Part shown: piece after piece, positions 1-7,867 of the stretch
Layout: each line of letters opens with the position of its first letter
Numbering within the stretch: the first letter of the stretch is position 1
Assembly: GCA_025362915.1 (NCBI GenBank)
Contig: JANYEU010000411.1
Coordinates: 1 to 15,417 of the forward strand
Length of the DNA: 15,417 nucleotides
Reading direction: 5' to 3'
Origin: Chitinophagaceae bacterium
Lineage (GTDB): Bacteria > Bacteroidota > Bacteroidia > Chitinophagales > Chitinophagaceae
The notes under the pieces: generated by a model
What the model was told of the DNA's origin: nothing
The model's database searches: none
The model's input: only the letters and a program-made list of their open reading frames with translations
Program-made: the position numbers and the translations under genes

Positions 1-1
1 T

Positions 2-496
2 TTTCCATTTAGAAAGCGGTATTCAAAGCACAATAACTTTTTGGGCAATTCATACTGGGGGGTAAAACATCCGTTTAATTTTCCTGGACCATTTTATACT
101 GGCGAATCAGACACTTGTGGTACAGGTGAACCAGAAGCACCAAATAATGTAATGCAAGATGAGAATGGGAGGGAATTTATTTTTAGACAGCCTCAAACAT
201 TTGTAGAGTTATTAGGAGTTGTTGACGCAGCACAATTTGAACTTATTGACAGTTATTCATGTGACGGTAATAAATTTTGGACTTACTCTAACTGTATAGA
301 ATGGTGGAAAAATAGATTTGACTACATAGCAGAAATGAATAAAACTAAAAGTATAGAAGTAATAGGTGACAGCGTAAGTTTATTTGAAAACTATCTAAAA
401 GGTGAAGCTGAAAAAGATTTGAAAAGATATTGCTATTTTTTGGAAAATGGAAATTATCCAAACATTGAAATAACTGCTTTACCACAGCTTGACTAA
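2..496 (+). CDS. hypothetical protein, C-terminal part (5' end outside window)
   Basis: The frame is open from the first bases of the window to a TAA at 494-496, so at least 165 residues are visible and the true start lies upstream. A TTG at 41 could serve as a start, but the upstream codons in the same frame (FPFRKRYSKHNNF) read like protein, so a truncated view is more likely. The product is rich in aromatic residues and Cys, with the stretches WGVKHPFNFPGPFY, DTCGTGEPEAPNN and a WTYSNCIEWW core. I see no signal peptide or membrane segment in the visible part, and I do not recognise the family. It lies just upstream of a broken ORF6N gene, which suggests an accessory or decaying region. Function unknown; coding status likely from composition and length. 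Confidence 0.6.
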   Translation, partial: FPFRKRYSKHNNFLGNSYWGVKHPFNFPGPFYTGESDTCGTGEPEAPNNVMQDENGREFIFRQPQTFVELLGVVDAAQFELIDSYSCDGNKFWTYSNCIEWWKNRFDYIAEMNKTKSIEVIGDSVSLFENYLKGEAEKDLKRYCYFLENGNYPNIEITALPQLD

Positions 497-671
497 AAGC
501 GAGCGTACACTCATCTAGCCCATGAATACCCCAACAGTGCAGTACTTCTCGAAAACCGGGGTGCTAGTTCATGACTCCAGCCATGGACTGTGATTGGTTA
601 CTTGGTTTAGCATAAGTGGCATATAATGCCACTCCACTCTGCAAAAAGGTATATTTGTATAAATACTTCAA
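497..671. other. intergenic stretch with imperfect and perfect hairpins
   Basis: No gene is seen here. A perfect 8-bp stem, AGTGGCAT (615-622) and ATGCCACT (626-633) with a 3-nt loop, lies upstream of the ORF6N remnant but has no T-tract after it. Further left, CTAGC near 515 and GCTAG near 563 flank ACCCC/GGGGT pairs, giving a loose longer inverted repeat. This may be the remnant of a mobile or repeated element, but nothing identifies one. Confidence 0.4.
650..657 (+). promoter_or_regulatory. -7 box TATATTTG upstream of ORF6N remnant
   Basis: TATATTTG matches the Bacteroidota -7 consensus TAnnTTTG and ends 14 nt before the ATG at 672. No clear TTTG -33 element is seen at the expected distance, so only half of the promoter is supported. 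Confidence 0.35.
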
Positions 672-1225
672 ATGCAAATAATACAATCCATTCAAAACAG
701 AATATATACGATACGTGGCGAAAGGGTAATGCTGGATAAAGATTTGGCATTGCTGTACGAAACGGAAACTAAATTCTTGAACCTCTCAGTGAAACGGAAT
801 AGCAAGCGATTTCCTCCAGATTTTATGTTTCAGCTTACAAAAGAAGCGTATGAAGGATTACGATTTGAAATAGAAACCCTAGAACAAAATAACAACTTGA
901 GGTTGCAAATTGAAACCTCAAGTTGGGGAGGTTCCCGTTATTTACCCTACGCATTTACCGAACAAGGCGTGGCGATGCTAAGTGGCATACTGAACAGCGA
1001 TTAGGCAATAAATACCAATATTGCCATCATGCGGGCATTTATTGAATTGCGGAAAGTATTGCTGCAGCAACCGACATAAGGGAACACCTGCGGGAAATAA
1101 AAGAACGGATGGGCGAACACGACTCTCAACTGAACCAAATATATGATGCCATGGAAAACCTACTTGACGAAAAAGCCGCCCAAAGAAAATGGGATGATAG
1201 GCAACGGATAGGGTTTAACCAATAA
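672..1225 (+). pseudogene. ORF6N-domain (KilA-N-like) DNA-binding protein, broken
   Basis: Residues 1-110 match an ORF6N domain: the N-terminal IYTIRGERVMLDKDLALLYE, then KRFPPDFMFQLT, then YLPYAFTEQGVAMLSG. Such domains are known from phage and bacterial accessory proteins, where they are thought to bind DNA. The frame hits TAG at 1002-1004 exactly where family members usually continue. Reading through gives AINTNIAIMRAFIELRKVLLQQ, typical of the family, before a second stop at 1077-1079. A frame change near 1071-1075 restores DIREHLREIKERMGEHD and a Lys/Glu/Asp-rich coiled-coil tail ending in TAA at 1223-1225. Two independent lesions (a nonsense codon and an indel) in an otherwise well-preserved sequence point to a fairly recent pseudogene. 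The first 110 codons could still yield the bare domain. Sequencing error is possible for either lesion but less likely for both. Confidence 0.85.
893..925. repeat. perfect 12-bp inverted repeat inside the ORF6N remnant
   Basis: CAACTTGAGGTT (893-904) and AACCTCAAGTTG (914-925) are exact reverse complements separated by 9 nt. The hairpin lies in the coding sequence for the NNLRLQIETSSW part of the ORF6N domain. It is long for a chance coding palindrome but has no other support for a function. Confidence 0.6.
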
Positions 1226-1328
1226 AATTCAGCATGTTATATGCTATTTGTAAGCATCAAACACAGAGAGCTAAACTGAAAATTGTAAGCGAAGGAATAC
1301 TTTTAAAAGCAGTCTAAAAATAATCGGG

Positions 1329-1336
1329 TATGTTTG
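1329..1336 (+). promoter_or_regulatory. -7 box TATGTTTG upstream of receiver gene
   Basis: TATGTTTG fits TAnnTTTG and would give a leader of about 40 nt before the ATG at 1380. No TTTG is seen at the -33 distance, so support is partial. Confidence 0.35.
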
Positions 1337-1379
1337 TGAAATACAGGTTGATTAATAACTTACCGCTAAAAATAATTTT

Positions 1380-1808
1380 ATGTTTAAAAATTTACCGATA
1401 ATAATAGTGGAAGATGATCTTGATGACCAAGATTCTTTGAGGGATGCCTTTGAAAGGTTGAAGTACGAAAATGAATTAATTTTTTTTAATAATGGACAGG
1501 CTGCCCTCGATTTTTTGAACAATACTGACATACAGCCTTTTTTGATATTGTGCGATATCAACATGCCTAAACTTAACGGGTTTGACTTGCGAAGCAAATT
1601 GAGCACTAATCGTGCAATGGAGCTAAAGTGTGTACCCTATCTGTTTTTTTCTACGGCAAATAACCAAAAAGTTGTAGTGGAGGCATATGGCTTATCTGTA
1701 CAGGGATTTTTTGTGAAACAGAATACAATATCGGAGTTAGAAAAAACCATTACCGTAATTATGGAATATTGGGCAAGGTGTACTTCACCAAGCAGTTTTT
1801 CCAACTAG
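1380..1808 (+). CDS. stand-alone response regulator receiver protein (CheY/Rcp1-like)
   Basis: This is a 142-residue single-domain receiver of the two-component family. Visible landmarks are the acidic pair D12-D13 (VEDDLDD) that binds Mg2+, the phospho-acceptor D59 in CDINMPKLNG, S91/T92 after the hydrophobic fourth strand (LFFSTA), and K113 in GFFVKQ. All catalytic positions are present, so it should accept phosphate from a histidine kinase. No output domain follows; the last 20 residues are a short tail. It therefore probably acts by protein-protein contact or as a phosphorelay step. No kinase gene is in the window. The gene ends 26 nt before the SGNH hydrolase gene on the same strand and may share its transcript; the functional link is unknown. 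Confidence 0.9.
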   Translation: MFKNLPIIIVEDDLDDQDSLRDAFERLKYENELIFFNNGQAALDFLNNTDIQPFLILCDINMPKLNGFDLRSKLSTNRAMELKCVPYLFFSTANNQKVVVEAYGLSVQGFFVKQNTISELEKTITVIMEYWARCTSPSSFSN

Positions 1809-1834
1809 CTGAGAAATAGTAAACTCTTATTTGA

Positions 1835-2749
1835 ATGACTAAACAATTCTTACAGAATCTTTTTGCAATTGCCCTCATTTGCTTATCTGTAACAACCTTA
1901 CATGCACAAGTATCCAAATCGCAAAGCATTCTTTTTATTGGCAATAGCTTCACTTTTGCGCATGGTTCGCCGGTGCAATTCTACCATCCACAATCTGTAA
2001 CTGATTTAAACAATACCAAAATTGGCGGGGTACCTGCACTTTTTAAAACATTTACGCAAGAGGCAGGACTAAATTTTGCCGTAAGCCTAGAAACTTCGCC
2101 AGGAAAAAATCTTGATTTTCACTTGAAAGAAAAAGCGGATGTGATTGCCAAACCATGGAATTATGTAGTGATGCATGGATATAGCACATTAGATAAGGAT
2201 AAACCCGGCAACCCAACAGCATTGGCCCTTTCTGCAAAGCAAATAGCAACATTGCTGAGAAGCAAAAACCCTACTGTGGATATTCATTTGGTGGCAACGT
2301 GGGCGCGCGCCGATCAGGTGTACCAACAAACAGGTTTTTGGTATAGACAATCTATTGAAAAAATGACACTCGACATTAGAAACGGGTATAATATTGCTGC
2401 AACAAAAGCATCCATAAATGATGTGATACCAGTAGGGGAAGCTTGGAATAGGGCAATAAAAACTGGTGTGGCAGACGCAAATCCTTACGATGGAATAGAA
2501 GCAGGCAAGATAGATTTATGGGCGAATGATAGTTACCACGGAAGTTCTTTCGGTTATTATATTGAGGCTTTGATGGATTTTGGAAGTGTAACCAGGTATG
2601 ACCCTATTTGTTTAGGCAAAAATGAAAGTGCAGCCAAAGAACTTGGTTTTTCGGCAGAACAAACTCTAGCATTGCAGAAAATTGCCCACGATGAGTTGCG
2701 TGCAAGAAAAGGGTATCCTAGCCTTAAGAAATTTAAGATTAAACAATAA
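1835..2749 (+). CDS. secreted SGNH/GDSL-type hydrolase
   Basis: The 304-residue product starts with a signal peptide (hydrophobic residues 9-22, likely cleavage after LHA at 24). Block I follows at once as LFIGNSFT, with nucleophile S38. The C-terminal catalytic pair is visible as NDSYHGS, with D232 and H235, matching the DxxH of SGNH hydrolases. The middle strand VVMHGYS probably holds the block III oxyanion region. Family members hydrolyse esters, often acetyl groups on carbohydrates, in the periplasm or outside the cell; the substrate here is not deducible. The arrangement resembles the DUF4886-like branch found in Bacteroidota. No lipobox is seen. It follows the receiver gene by 26 nt and is closed by a hairpin terminator. 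Confidence 0.85.
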   Translation: MTKQFLQNLFAIALICLSVTTLHAQVSKSQSILFIGNSFTFAHGSPVQFYHPQSVTDLNNTKIGGVPALFKTFTQEAGLNFAVSLETSPGKNLDFHLKEKADVIAKPWNYVVMHGYSTLDKDKPGNPTALALSAKQIATLLRSKNPTVDIHLVATWARADQVYQQTGFWYRQSIEKMTLDIRNGYNIAATKASINDVIPVGEAWNRAIKTGVADANPYDGIEAGKIDLWANDSYHGSSFGYYIEALMDFGSVTRYDPICLGKNESAAKELGFSAEQTLALQKIAHDELRARKGYPSLKKFKIKQ

Positions 2750-2750
2750 A

Positions 2751-2795
2751 AAAAGGTAGCAATCAGGGAGATTACCACCTTGAATGCTACCTTTT
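2751..2795. terminator. bidirectional hairpin terminator between convergent genes
   Basis: AAAAGGTAGCA (2751-2761) and TGCTACCTTTT (2785-2795) form a perfect 11-bp stem. A-rich sequence precedes and T-rich sequence follows on each strand, so it can stop transcription from the SGNH hydrolase gene (+) and from the CvfB-like gene (-). Its first arm starts one base after the hydrolase stop codon. Confidence 0.75.
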
Positions 2796-2811
2796 AAAAT
2801 GAATTTTTCAA

Positions 2812-3648
2812 TTAATTCACTGCTCCAATTCCATTATCAGTAAACACTATTTTCTTTTGTCTGTACAGATTGCCTAATGCCATCTTAAAGGTTTTCTTGC
2901 TCATTCCAAAGACGGAATAGATAGTTTCTGGTGAGGTTTTATCATTATAAGGTAAAGAGCCCTTGCTCTCTTCCAAAAGGCGAAGTATTTTTTCGGTTTC
3001 AGTTTCTACCCTTTGATATCCTGGTTTTCCAAGTACTACATCCAGCTTGTTTGTATCAGGATAAACCTTCTTGATATAGCCTTTACAGCTATCGCCAATG
3101 GCTATCGGGCGATAGATTTCATTGGCATAAAGTAATCCTAAGTGTTTATCATTTATGATAACGGCATAGCCAATTTCAGTTTTTCTATATACTTTTAAAT
3201 CCACCTCCTCCAGTTCCTTTACTGTAAGTTCATCATTGGAAAGTAATTTTTCGAACCATTCTGTACCCATCAACCGGTTAGTTCGTTCATCAATTTTTAC
3301 TAAAACAAAATACTGTCCTCCGGCTATCATCTCGCCACGCTGTTGGGAACGTGGAACAAAAAGATCCTTCATTAAACCCATATCCAAAAAAGCACCAATT
3401 TCAGTTATTGTTCTTACTTTCAAAAAAGCAATATCTCCCACTCTGGCCTTACTTTGAAGGGTGGTGGCAATGAGTCTATCCTCAGAATCATAACAGATAA
3501 ATACCGTTATCTCATCACCAACTTTAGTGTTTTCAGGCACCCATCTATTGGGAAGCAAGATTCCTTTTTTGCCATCTTCAAGATAAACACCAAACTCTAA
3601 TATACGCTCAACCTTCATCAGGTTGTAATCACCAATCTTAATATCCAT
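2812..3648 (-). CDS. cvfB: CvfB-like S1 RNA-binding protein
   Basis: The 278-residue protein has the layout of the CvfB/YitL family: tandem S1-like OB folds followed by a small winged-helix domain. The first S1-like unit covers about residues 1-65 (LMKVERILEFGVYLEDGKKGILLP). The second covers about 66-135 and contains VGDIAFLKVRTITEIGAFLDMGLMKDLFVP, the classic S1 G-A-F-x-D pattern. A third, degenerate unit spans about 145-210 (GYAVIINDKHLGLLYANEI). The C-terminal 60 residues (SPETIYSVFGMSKKTFKMALGNLYRQKKI) form the winged helix. Family members bind RNA and in Staphylococcus aureus influence virulence gene expression; the role in Bacteroidota is not established. The length is normal for the family. 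It is transcribed alone, convergent with the SGNH hydrolase gene. Confidence 0.85.
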   Translation of the reverse strand: MDIKIGDYNLMKVERILEFGVYLEDGKKGILLPNRWVPENTKVGDEITVFICYDSEDRLIATTLQSKARVGDIAFLKVRTITEIGAFLDMGLMKDLFVPRSQQRGEMIAGGQYFVLVKIDERTNRLMGTEWFEKLLSNDELTVKELEEVDLKVYRKTEIGYAVIINDKHLGLLYANEIYRPIAIGDSCKGYIKKVYPDTNKLDVVLGKPGYQRVETETEKILRLLEESKGSLPYNDKTSPETIYSVFGMSKKTFKMALGNLYRQKKIVFTDNGIGAVN

Positions 3649-3667
3649 TTATTTATAAGTTGAAAGT

Positions 3668-3699
3668 CAAAAGTAGAAAGTTAAAGGTAGAACTTACAA
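3668..3699 (-). promoter_or_regulatory. probable promoter of the CvfB-like gene
   Basis: Read on the minus strand, TACTTTTG (3675-3668) fits the -7 consensus TAnnTTTG, and TTG (3699-3697) lies 21 nt upstream as a -33 element. The start codon at 3648 is about 20 nt downstream of the -7 box. The whole stretch 3657-3695 is a loose series of AAAGT-like words, so the match could partly reflect that composition. Confidence 0.4.
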
Positions 3700-3701
3700 C
3701 C

Positions 3702-6700
3702 TTAAAAATCAAAACCAAGAGCAAAGTACCATATTGGGTTACCTCTAAATACACCTTTCATAGGCCATCCACAATCTAGTTTTACAAAATAACCGAGCAG
3801 GTTGCTTCTTGCACCAAAGCCATAACCGCCTGCAAAAGGACCTAGGCCTCCTGCATCTATACGAACAGTTACTGGATTATTATCTAATGAAAAGTTTTGA
3901 TAAGGTCTATGGATACCATTATATTTTCCATTCCAAGCAGTGCCTAGATCTACAAACTGGATCAACTGAAAGTTTCTGATAAAGGCATTATTAATAGGGT
4001 TTTCTATAAAAGTACTAAACACGGGCAATCGGAATTCGCTATTTATCACTACGGCATTATTGCCGTTGGCGATGTTCTGGTTGTAGCCACGCATATTGAC
4101 CGTGAGAGACTGAAAAGCGTATGTTTGATCTTGTGCGGGGGTATTATTATTATTAAATTGCGGGTTTAACCAACCATCTACGCCACCTAAATAATAAATA
4201 ATCTTTTGCTTGCCCCAACTAAAATCTCCCGCAGCGCGTCCTGCCCAAATGAAATTTCGGTAAATGGGTTTATAATACCTGAAATCGAAGCCAAGGTTGT
4301 AAGTGCTTTTTGAAATTTGTGCATTGTTTAAAAAAGGGGTATTAACATCAAAATAAACCTTGTATCTTAACCCTGTCCACAAATTCTGTCCGATACTTAA
4401 TGTATTATCGTGCACATATTCTATGTGTGCCAGAAAGAATTTAGTGACTGAATCTGGAACCCCCAGGCTTGACGGGTCAATTGTTTTTAGCACATCTTTA
4501 TCTGTCCTATACGCAAAAGAGCCGCGTATGCTTTTAACTTCATTCAAAGGAAGGGTTAAATTAGCCTGATAGAGATTAGTATATTGGGCAAATGAATGAA
4601 CGCCATCGCTAAATCCAAAAAGGCTATTACTTCGGTAGTAGGTTAAACCCCAATCTATCATTCTCTTATTATTTACAAAAGAAAAGAAAACGCTTTTTTG
4701 ACCAAGATTATTAAAATTCATTGCGATGCCTCCAAAAAACTTCACGTCTTCAAACAAGTCACTTGTACCTAATCCAAAATTCACATTTATTGCCCCACCA
4801 TTGTTTAAAATTATTGGACCAAAGCCGCCCATATATGGCTGATACCTATTTACCAAAACACTACTGGTAACACCGGCCTCAACATAATCGGCATTGAAAT
4901 GATAGTTATAATTAAATAATTTGGAATTGGATTTGGTAATATAATTTTTATTTGACTCATTTGATTTTGCAATTAATTGTAATACGGCAGAATCTGGTTT
5001 TTCGTCTGCAAAATCATTCTGGAATAAATTGGATGCCTTATTGTCATCACTTTTTTTGTAGATGGTTGCCTTGCCTGTTGCATCTTTATCAGCCTGCATA
5101 ATGTTCTTCATATAAGTTGTTGGTCTGGCATCTACATTTCTGTTGTGCAATGCAGTTTCGTTGACTGTTATCTTATACAAGTTTTTTTCATCGCCATCGA
5201 GCTTGGTTTCACTAACTTGTCCATTATTTCCGGCTATCCTAGATTCCAAAATAGAACTAGAGTAGTTTGTAAGTGGGAAACTAAAGGTAGAATCTTTGTA
5301 AACCTGATAATAACCAATGCTATCCGGCTCTTGCTTTTGCCATGCTGCCAATGTAGAATCCAGTTCTTTGGCAGTAGGGTTTGTCAATATTCCATCGCCT
5401 ATCTTGTAAACAGTATCCAAACCGTTTCTTTGTGTAGAAAAGAAGCCCGCATATCTGTTGGCTATTCCATTTGCATCACTCACAAACGTGAAGTGATTGG
5501 TATTGTATTGCATTGGGTTGGTTGCATTACCATATTTCATATTGGTAAGCTGCGTTACCTGCTTTGTTGCTCCAGTGTTTAACAAGTCAACCATAAATAT
5601 ATTGAACCGATTTCTGCTGGGCAAAACCGTATCACTATTTGGTGCATTGTTACCAGGACGATTGGAAGAGAATATAATACCTGTTCGGTTGGGGAATGAC
5701 ACAAAAGTTGGATTCAAATCATCATAAATATCATTTGTAATCTGCTTTATCTCGCGTTCCTCAATTTTATAGGTATAGATATCCGAATGACCATTTTTTA
5801 CAGCACTCAATATAACGGTATTGTCATCTAGCATGTAAGAAGCATCCAATATCTGGTCGAAATAATCGATAGGTTGCCTGTCTTTTTTATAGCCAGCCAC
5901 CAAATCATACACAAACATTTTTGTTTGCCCCTTCTCATAATAAATCACCAATAAGTTCCTACCCTTCACATCCCAAGTAATTATTGGATAATTTGGGCTT
6001 ATATCTCCCTGACGTGTAAGAACCCCATTCTCTAACAAGATAGTTTCAGCACCATTATCATCTATATATTTTACTTTATAGATACCTTTTTTAAACTCTA
6101 CCTCCGCATAAGAATTGTTACGTTTGTTTGGGTTTACCTGAAAGCGGTAGTAATCATTCTTGCTTACGTCTTCTGTTGCACTGATGCTTCCTTTTGGGTT
6201 ATCCTTCCTTTTGGCATCATCCTTTTCATACTTTTCAGCTTCAAACTCCATGAACTCATTCAGCAAATCCTTAAACTTCTTTCTACATATCTTTATGGAA
6301 GCGCCGTTCAAGGTTTTATATATTCTAGCGAGATACAAAAAGTAAGTCACATTTTCTGGTTTGTATTGCTCGGCAATAAAATACCAAAAAGCATGACCGG
6401 CAAGCAGTGGTTTTTTATCTGCAAACCGATAAAACTTCGAGTATTTCCCAGAATTGATCACTTCTTTCAGTTCATTATCAAGCGTTGAATTCCAAGGTTC
6501 TGCGGCGTAAGCAATGTAACCATCTGTAAGCCAAACGGGTAAATCCAACAATGCCTGATTGCTGGCAAACTCTCCGATATTCTCTCCAAAAAGAATATTT
6601 GCTGTCAATACTTTTGCAAGTCCCTGCCGTATCTGTTGTTTTAGGTGGTTGTGGTTTCCATCAAAATAAACAACCATCTTATTGTTTACAAGGGTAGTTA

Positions 6701-7076
6701 ACCCTCCTCCATTCTGCCAATCCTGTCCAAGCCCAATGTTACTCTGTTTATAATCCTCATAACTGTTGTAAACCACAATATCTGTACGCTTTCCTAAAGA
6801 ATATTCTACAAAAGTTTCTACTGATGGCAATTCATCCTCTGCTACAGATGCTACATATTTACCTAGTTCTGTGCCACCTTGTGATACATACGTATTAAAA
6901 TTCTTCGATTGATAAAATTTCCATTTAAACTTTTTGTACTGCAATCTATTCTTTCCAAAAGTCACCGTGTTTACCTGCGCAAACATGCTGAGAGGAATAA
7001 TGAACAAACAAATTACAATAAGTAGCTTAGTGCTTATATATTTTTGCATAAATGCGATTGAGTTCTTTAACAACAT
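3702..7076 (-). CDS. large envelope protein: peptidase-MA-like + TolB-like propeller + outer-membrane barrel
   Basis: The 1124-residue product has an N-terminal signal peptide (hydrophobic residues 18-30, cleavage probably after FAQ near 33). A second ATG at residue 10 (7049) gives a more usual signal length and is a plausible true start. Residues about 45-290 resemble a peptidase-MA-like gluzincin domain, including DLPVWLTDGYIAYAAEPW. The place where active relatives carry HExxH reads IRQGLAKVL (149-157), so the zinc site is lost. Residues about 300-590 contain repeated blades typical of TolB/WD40-like propellers (GHSDIYTYKIEEREIKQIT; FPNRTGIIFSSNRPG). After a low-complexity linker, residues about 740-1124 are β-rich with alternating hydrophobics. 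They carry MRGY (995-998), like the Omp85 RGF/Y motif, and end in ALGFDF, a C-terminal aromatic typical of outer-membrane barrels. Role unknown; an anchored scaffold or transport protein is inferred. Confidence 0.7.
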   Translation of the reverse strand: MLLKNSIAFMQKYISTKLLIVICLFIIPLSMFAQVNTVTFGKNRLQYKKFKWKFYQSKNFNTYVSQGGTELGKYVASVAEDELPSVETFVEYSLGKRTDIVVYNSYEDYKQSNIGLGQDWQNGGGLTTLVNNKMVVYFDGNHNHLKQQIRQGLAKVLTANILFGENIGEFASNQALLDLPVWLTDGYIAYAAEPWNSTLDNELKEVINSGKYSKFYRFADKKPLLAGHAFWYFIAEQYKPENVTYFLYLARIYKTLNGASIKICRKKFKDLLNEFMEFEAEKYEKDDAKRKDNPKGSISATEDVSKNDYYRFQVNPNKRNNSYAEVEFKKGIYKVKYIDDNGAETILLENGVLTRQGDISPNYPIITWDVKGRNLLVIYYEKGQTKMFVYDLVAGYKKDRQPIDYFDQILDASYMLDDNTVILSAVKNGHSDIYTYKIEEREIKQITNDIYDDLNPTFVSFPNRTGIIFSSNRPGNNAPNSDTVLPSRNRFNIFMVDLLNTGATKQVTQLTNMKYGNATNPMQYNTNHFTFVSDANGIANRYAGFFSTQRNGLDTVYKIGDGILTNPTAKELDSTLAAWQKQEPDSIGYYQVYKDSTFSFPLTNYSSSILESRIAGNNGQVSETKLDGDEKNLYKITVNETALHNRNVDARPTTYMKNIMQADKDATGKATIYKKSDDNKASNLFQNDFADEKPDSAVLQLIAKSNESNKNYITKSNSKLFNYNYHFNADYVEAGVTSSVLVNRYQPYMGGFGPIILNNGGAINVNFGLGTSDLFEDVKFFGGIAMNFNNLGQKSVFFSFVNNKRMIDWGLTYYRSNSLFGFSDGVHSFAQYTNLYQANLTLPLNEVKSIRGSFAYRTDKDVLKTIDPSSLGVPDSVTKFFLAHIEYVHDNTLSIGQNLWTGLRYKVYFDVNTPFLNNAQISKSTYNLGFDFRYYKPIYRNFIWAGRAAGDFSWGKQKIIYYLGGVDGWLNPQFNNNNTPAQDQTYAFQSLTVNMRGYNQNIANGNNAVVINSEFRLPVFSTFIENPINNAFIRNFQLIQFVDLGTAWNGKYNGIHRPYQNFSLDNNPVTVRIDAGGLGPFAGGYGFGARSNLLGYFVKLDCGWPMKGVFRGNPIWYFALGFDF

Positions 7077-7112
7077 TCTATTATAAACAATTTTAGAACT
7101 TAGTGTTTGATG

Positions 7113-7134
7113 TTATTATTGCAAGCAATAATAA
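7113..7134. promoter_or_regulatory. interrupted palindrome in divergent promoter region
   Basis: TTATTATTGC (7113-7122) and GCAATAATAA (7125-7134) are exact reverse complements with a 2-nt centre. The element lies between the divergent large envelope gene (start 7076) and the MBL hydrolase gene (start 7229). It could be an operator or a transcript-stopping hairpin; position favours an operator. Confidence 0.4.
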
Positions 7135-7228
7135 TATTAGGTAAAAATACTTTATTCATTGTTGCCGTTGCAAATGATTAGTTGTAACGCTGTTAAAATT
7201 ATGTAATTAAACTATAAAACAAGAGATT

Positions 7229-7867
7229 ATGTTGACCATTAAGAGCTTTATTTTTAATCCCGTAAGTGAAAACACCTACTTGGTTTACAATGAAAAGGGC
7301 AATGCAGTTATTATTGATCCCGGTTGTTACTTTGGAAATGAACAAAGGGAATTGCAGTCTTTTATTGAGGATAACAAGTTGAAATTGGTACAGTTGATAA
7401 ATACCCATTGCCATCTTGATCATGTATTTGGCAACAAATGGATTTACAAAACCTATGGTTTGGAACTATATCTGCACCCCAATGAAAAAGTTGTGTTGGA
7501 ACATGCCCCTCAAAGCGCATTGCGTTGGGGTTTGTCAATAGATAATTACAATGGCCCATTACATTTTTTGCAAGAGGGCGATAAGATAACCATCGATGAT
7601 GATAGTTTTTCAATACTGCTTACACCGGGTCATTCGCCAGGAAGCATTAGTTTCTATTGCGAGAAACAAAGCTTTATCATCAGTGGCGATGTGCTTTTCA
7701 GGGAAAGTATAGGCAGGACAGATTTACCGGGAGGGCATCATGAAACATTATTAACCAGTATCCGCACCAAGCTTTTAACATTGCCAGAGGAAACATTGGT
7801 ATATAATGGTCATGGAAGTACCACAACCATTGGTCATGAAAAGAAATACAATCCTTACTTACAATAA
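7229..7867 (+). CDS. MBL-fold metallo-hydrolase, glyoxalase II-like
   Basis: The 212-residue cytoplasmic protein has the full set of metal ligands of the metallo-β-lactamase fold: THCHLDH (H60, H62, D64, H65), H135 in TPGHSPG, D154 in SGDVLF and H195 in YNGHGS. The GRTDLPGG segment and the short length without the C-terminal α-helical domain of classical glyoxalase II (GloB) place it with YcbL/GloC-type thioesterases, which can hydrolyse S-lactoylglutathione or related thioesters. Because Bacteroidota often lack glutathione, the true thiol ester is uncertain. The ATG at 7229 lies directly before the conserved first strand; no strong ribosome site is visible. Its 3' end overlaps a possible repeat-containing reading frame. 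Confidence 0.88.
   Translation: MLTIKSFIFNPVSENTYLVYNEKGNAVIIDPGCYFGNEQRELQSFIEDNKLKLVQLINTHCHLDHVFGNKWIYKTYGLELYLHPNEKVVLEHAPQSALRWGLSIDNYNGPLHFLQEGDKITIDDDSFSILLTPGHSPGSISFYCEKQSFIISGDVLFRESIGRTDLPGGHHETLLTSIRTKLLTLPEETLVYNGHGSTTTIGHEKKYNPYLQ

Noticed and set aside
5145..5582. 145-residue plus-strand frame inside the large envelope gene
   Set aside because: It is antisense to a well-supported coding region and lacks any recognisable domain.
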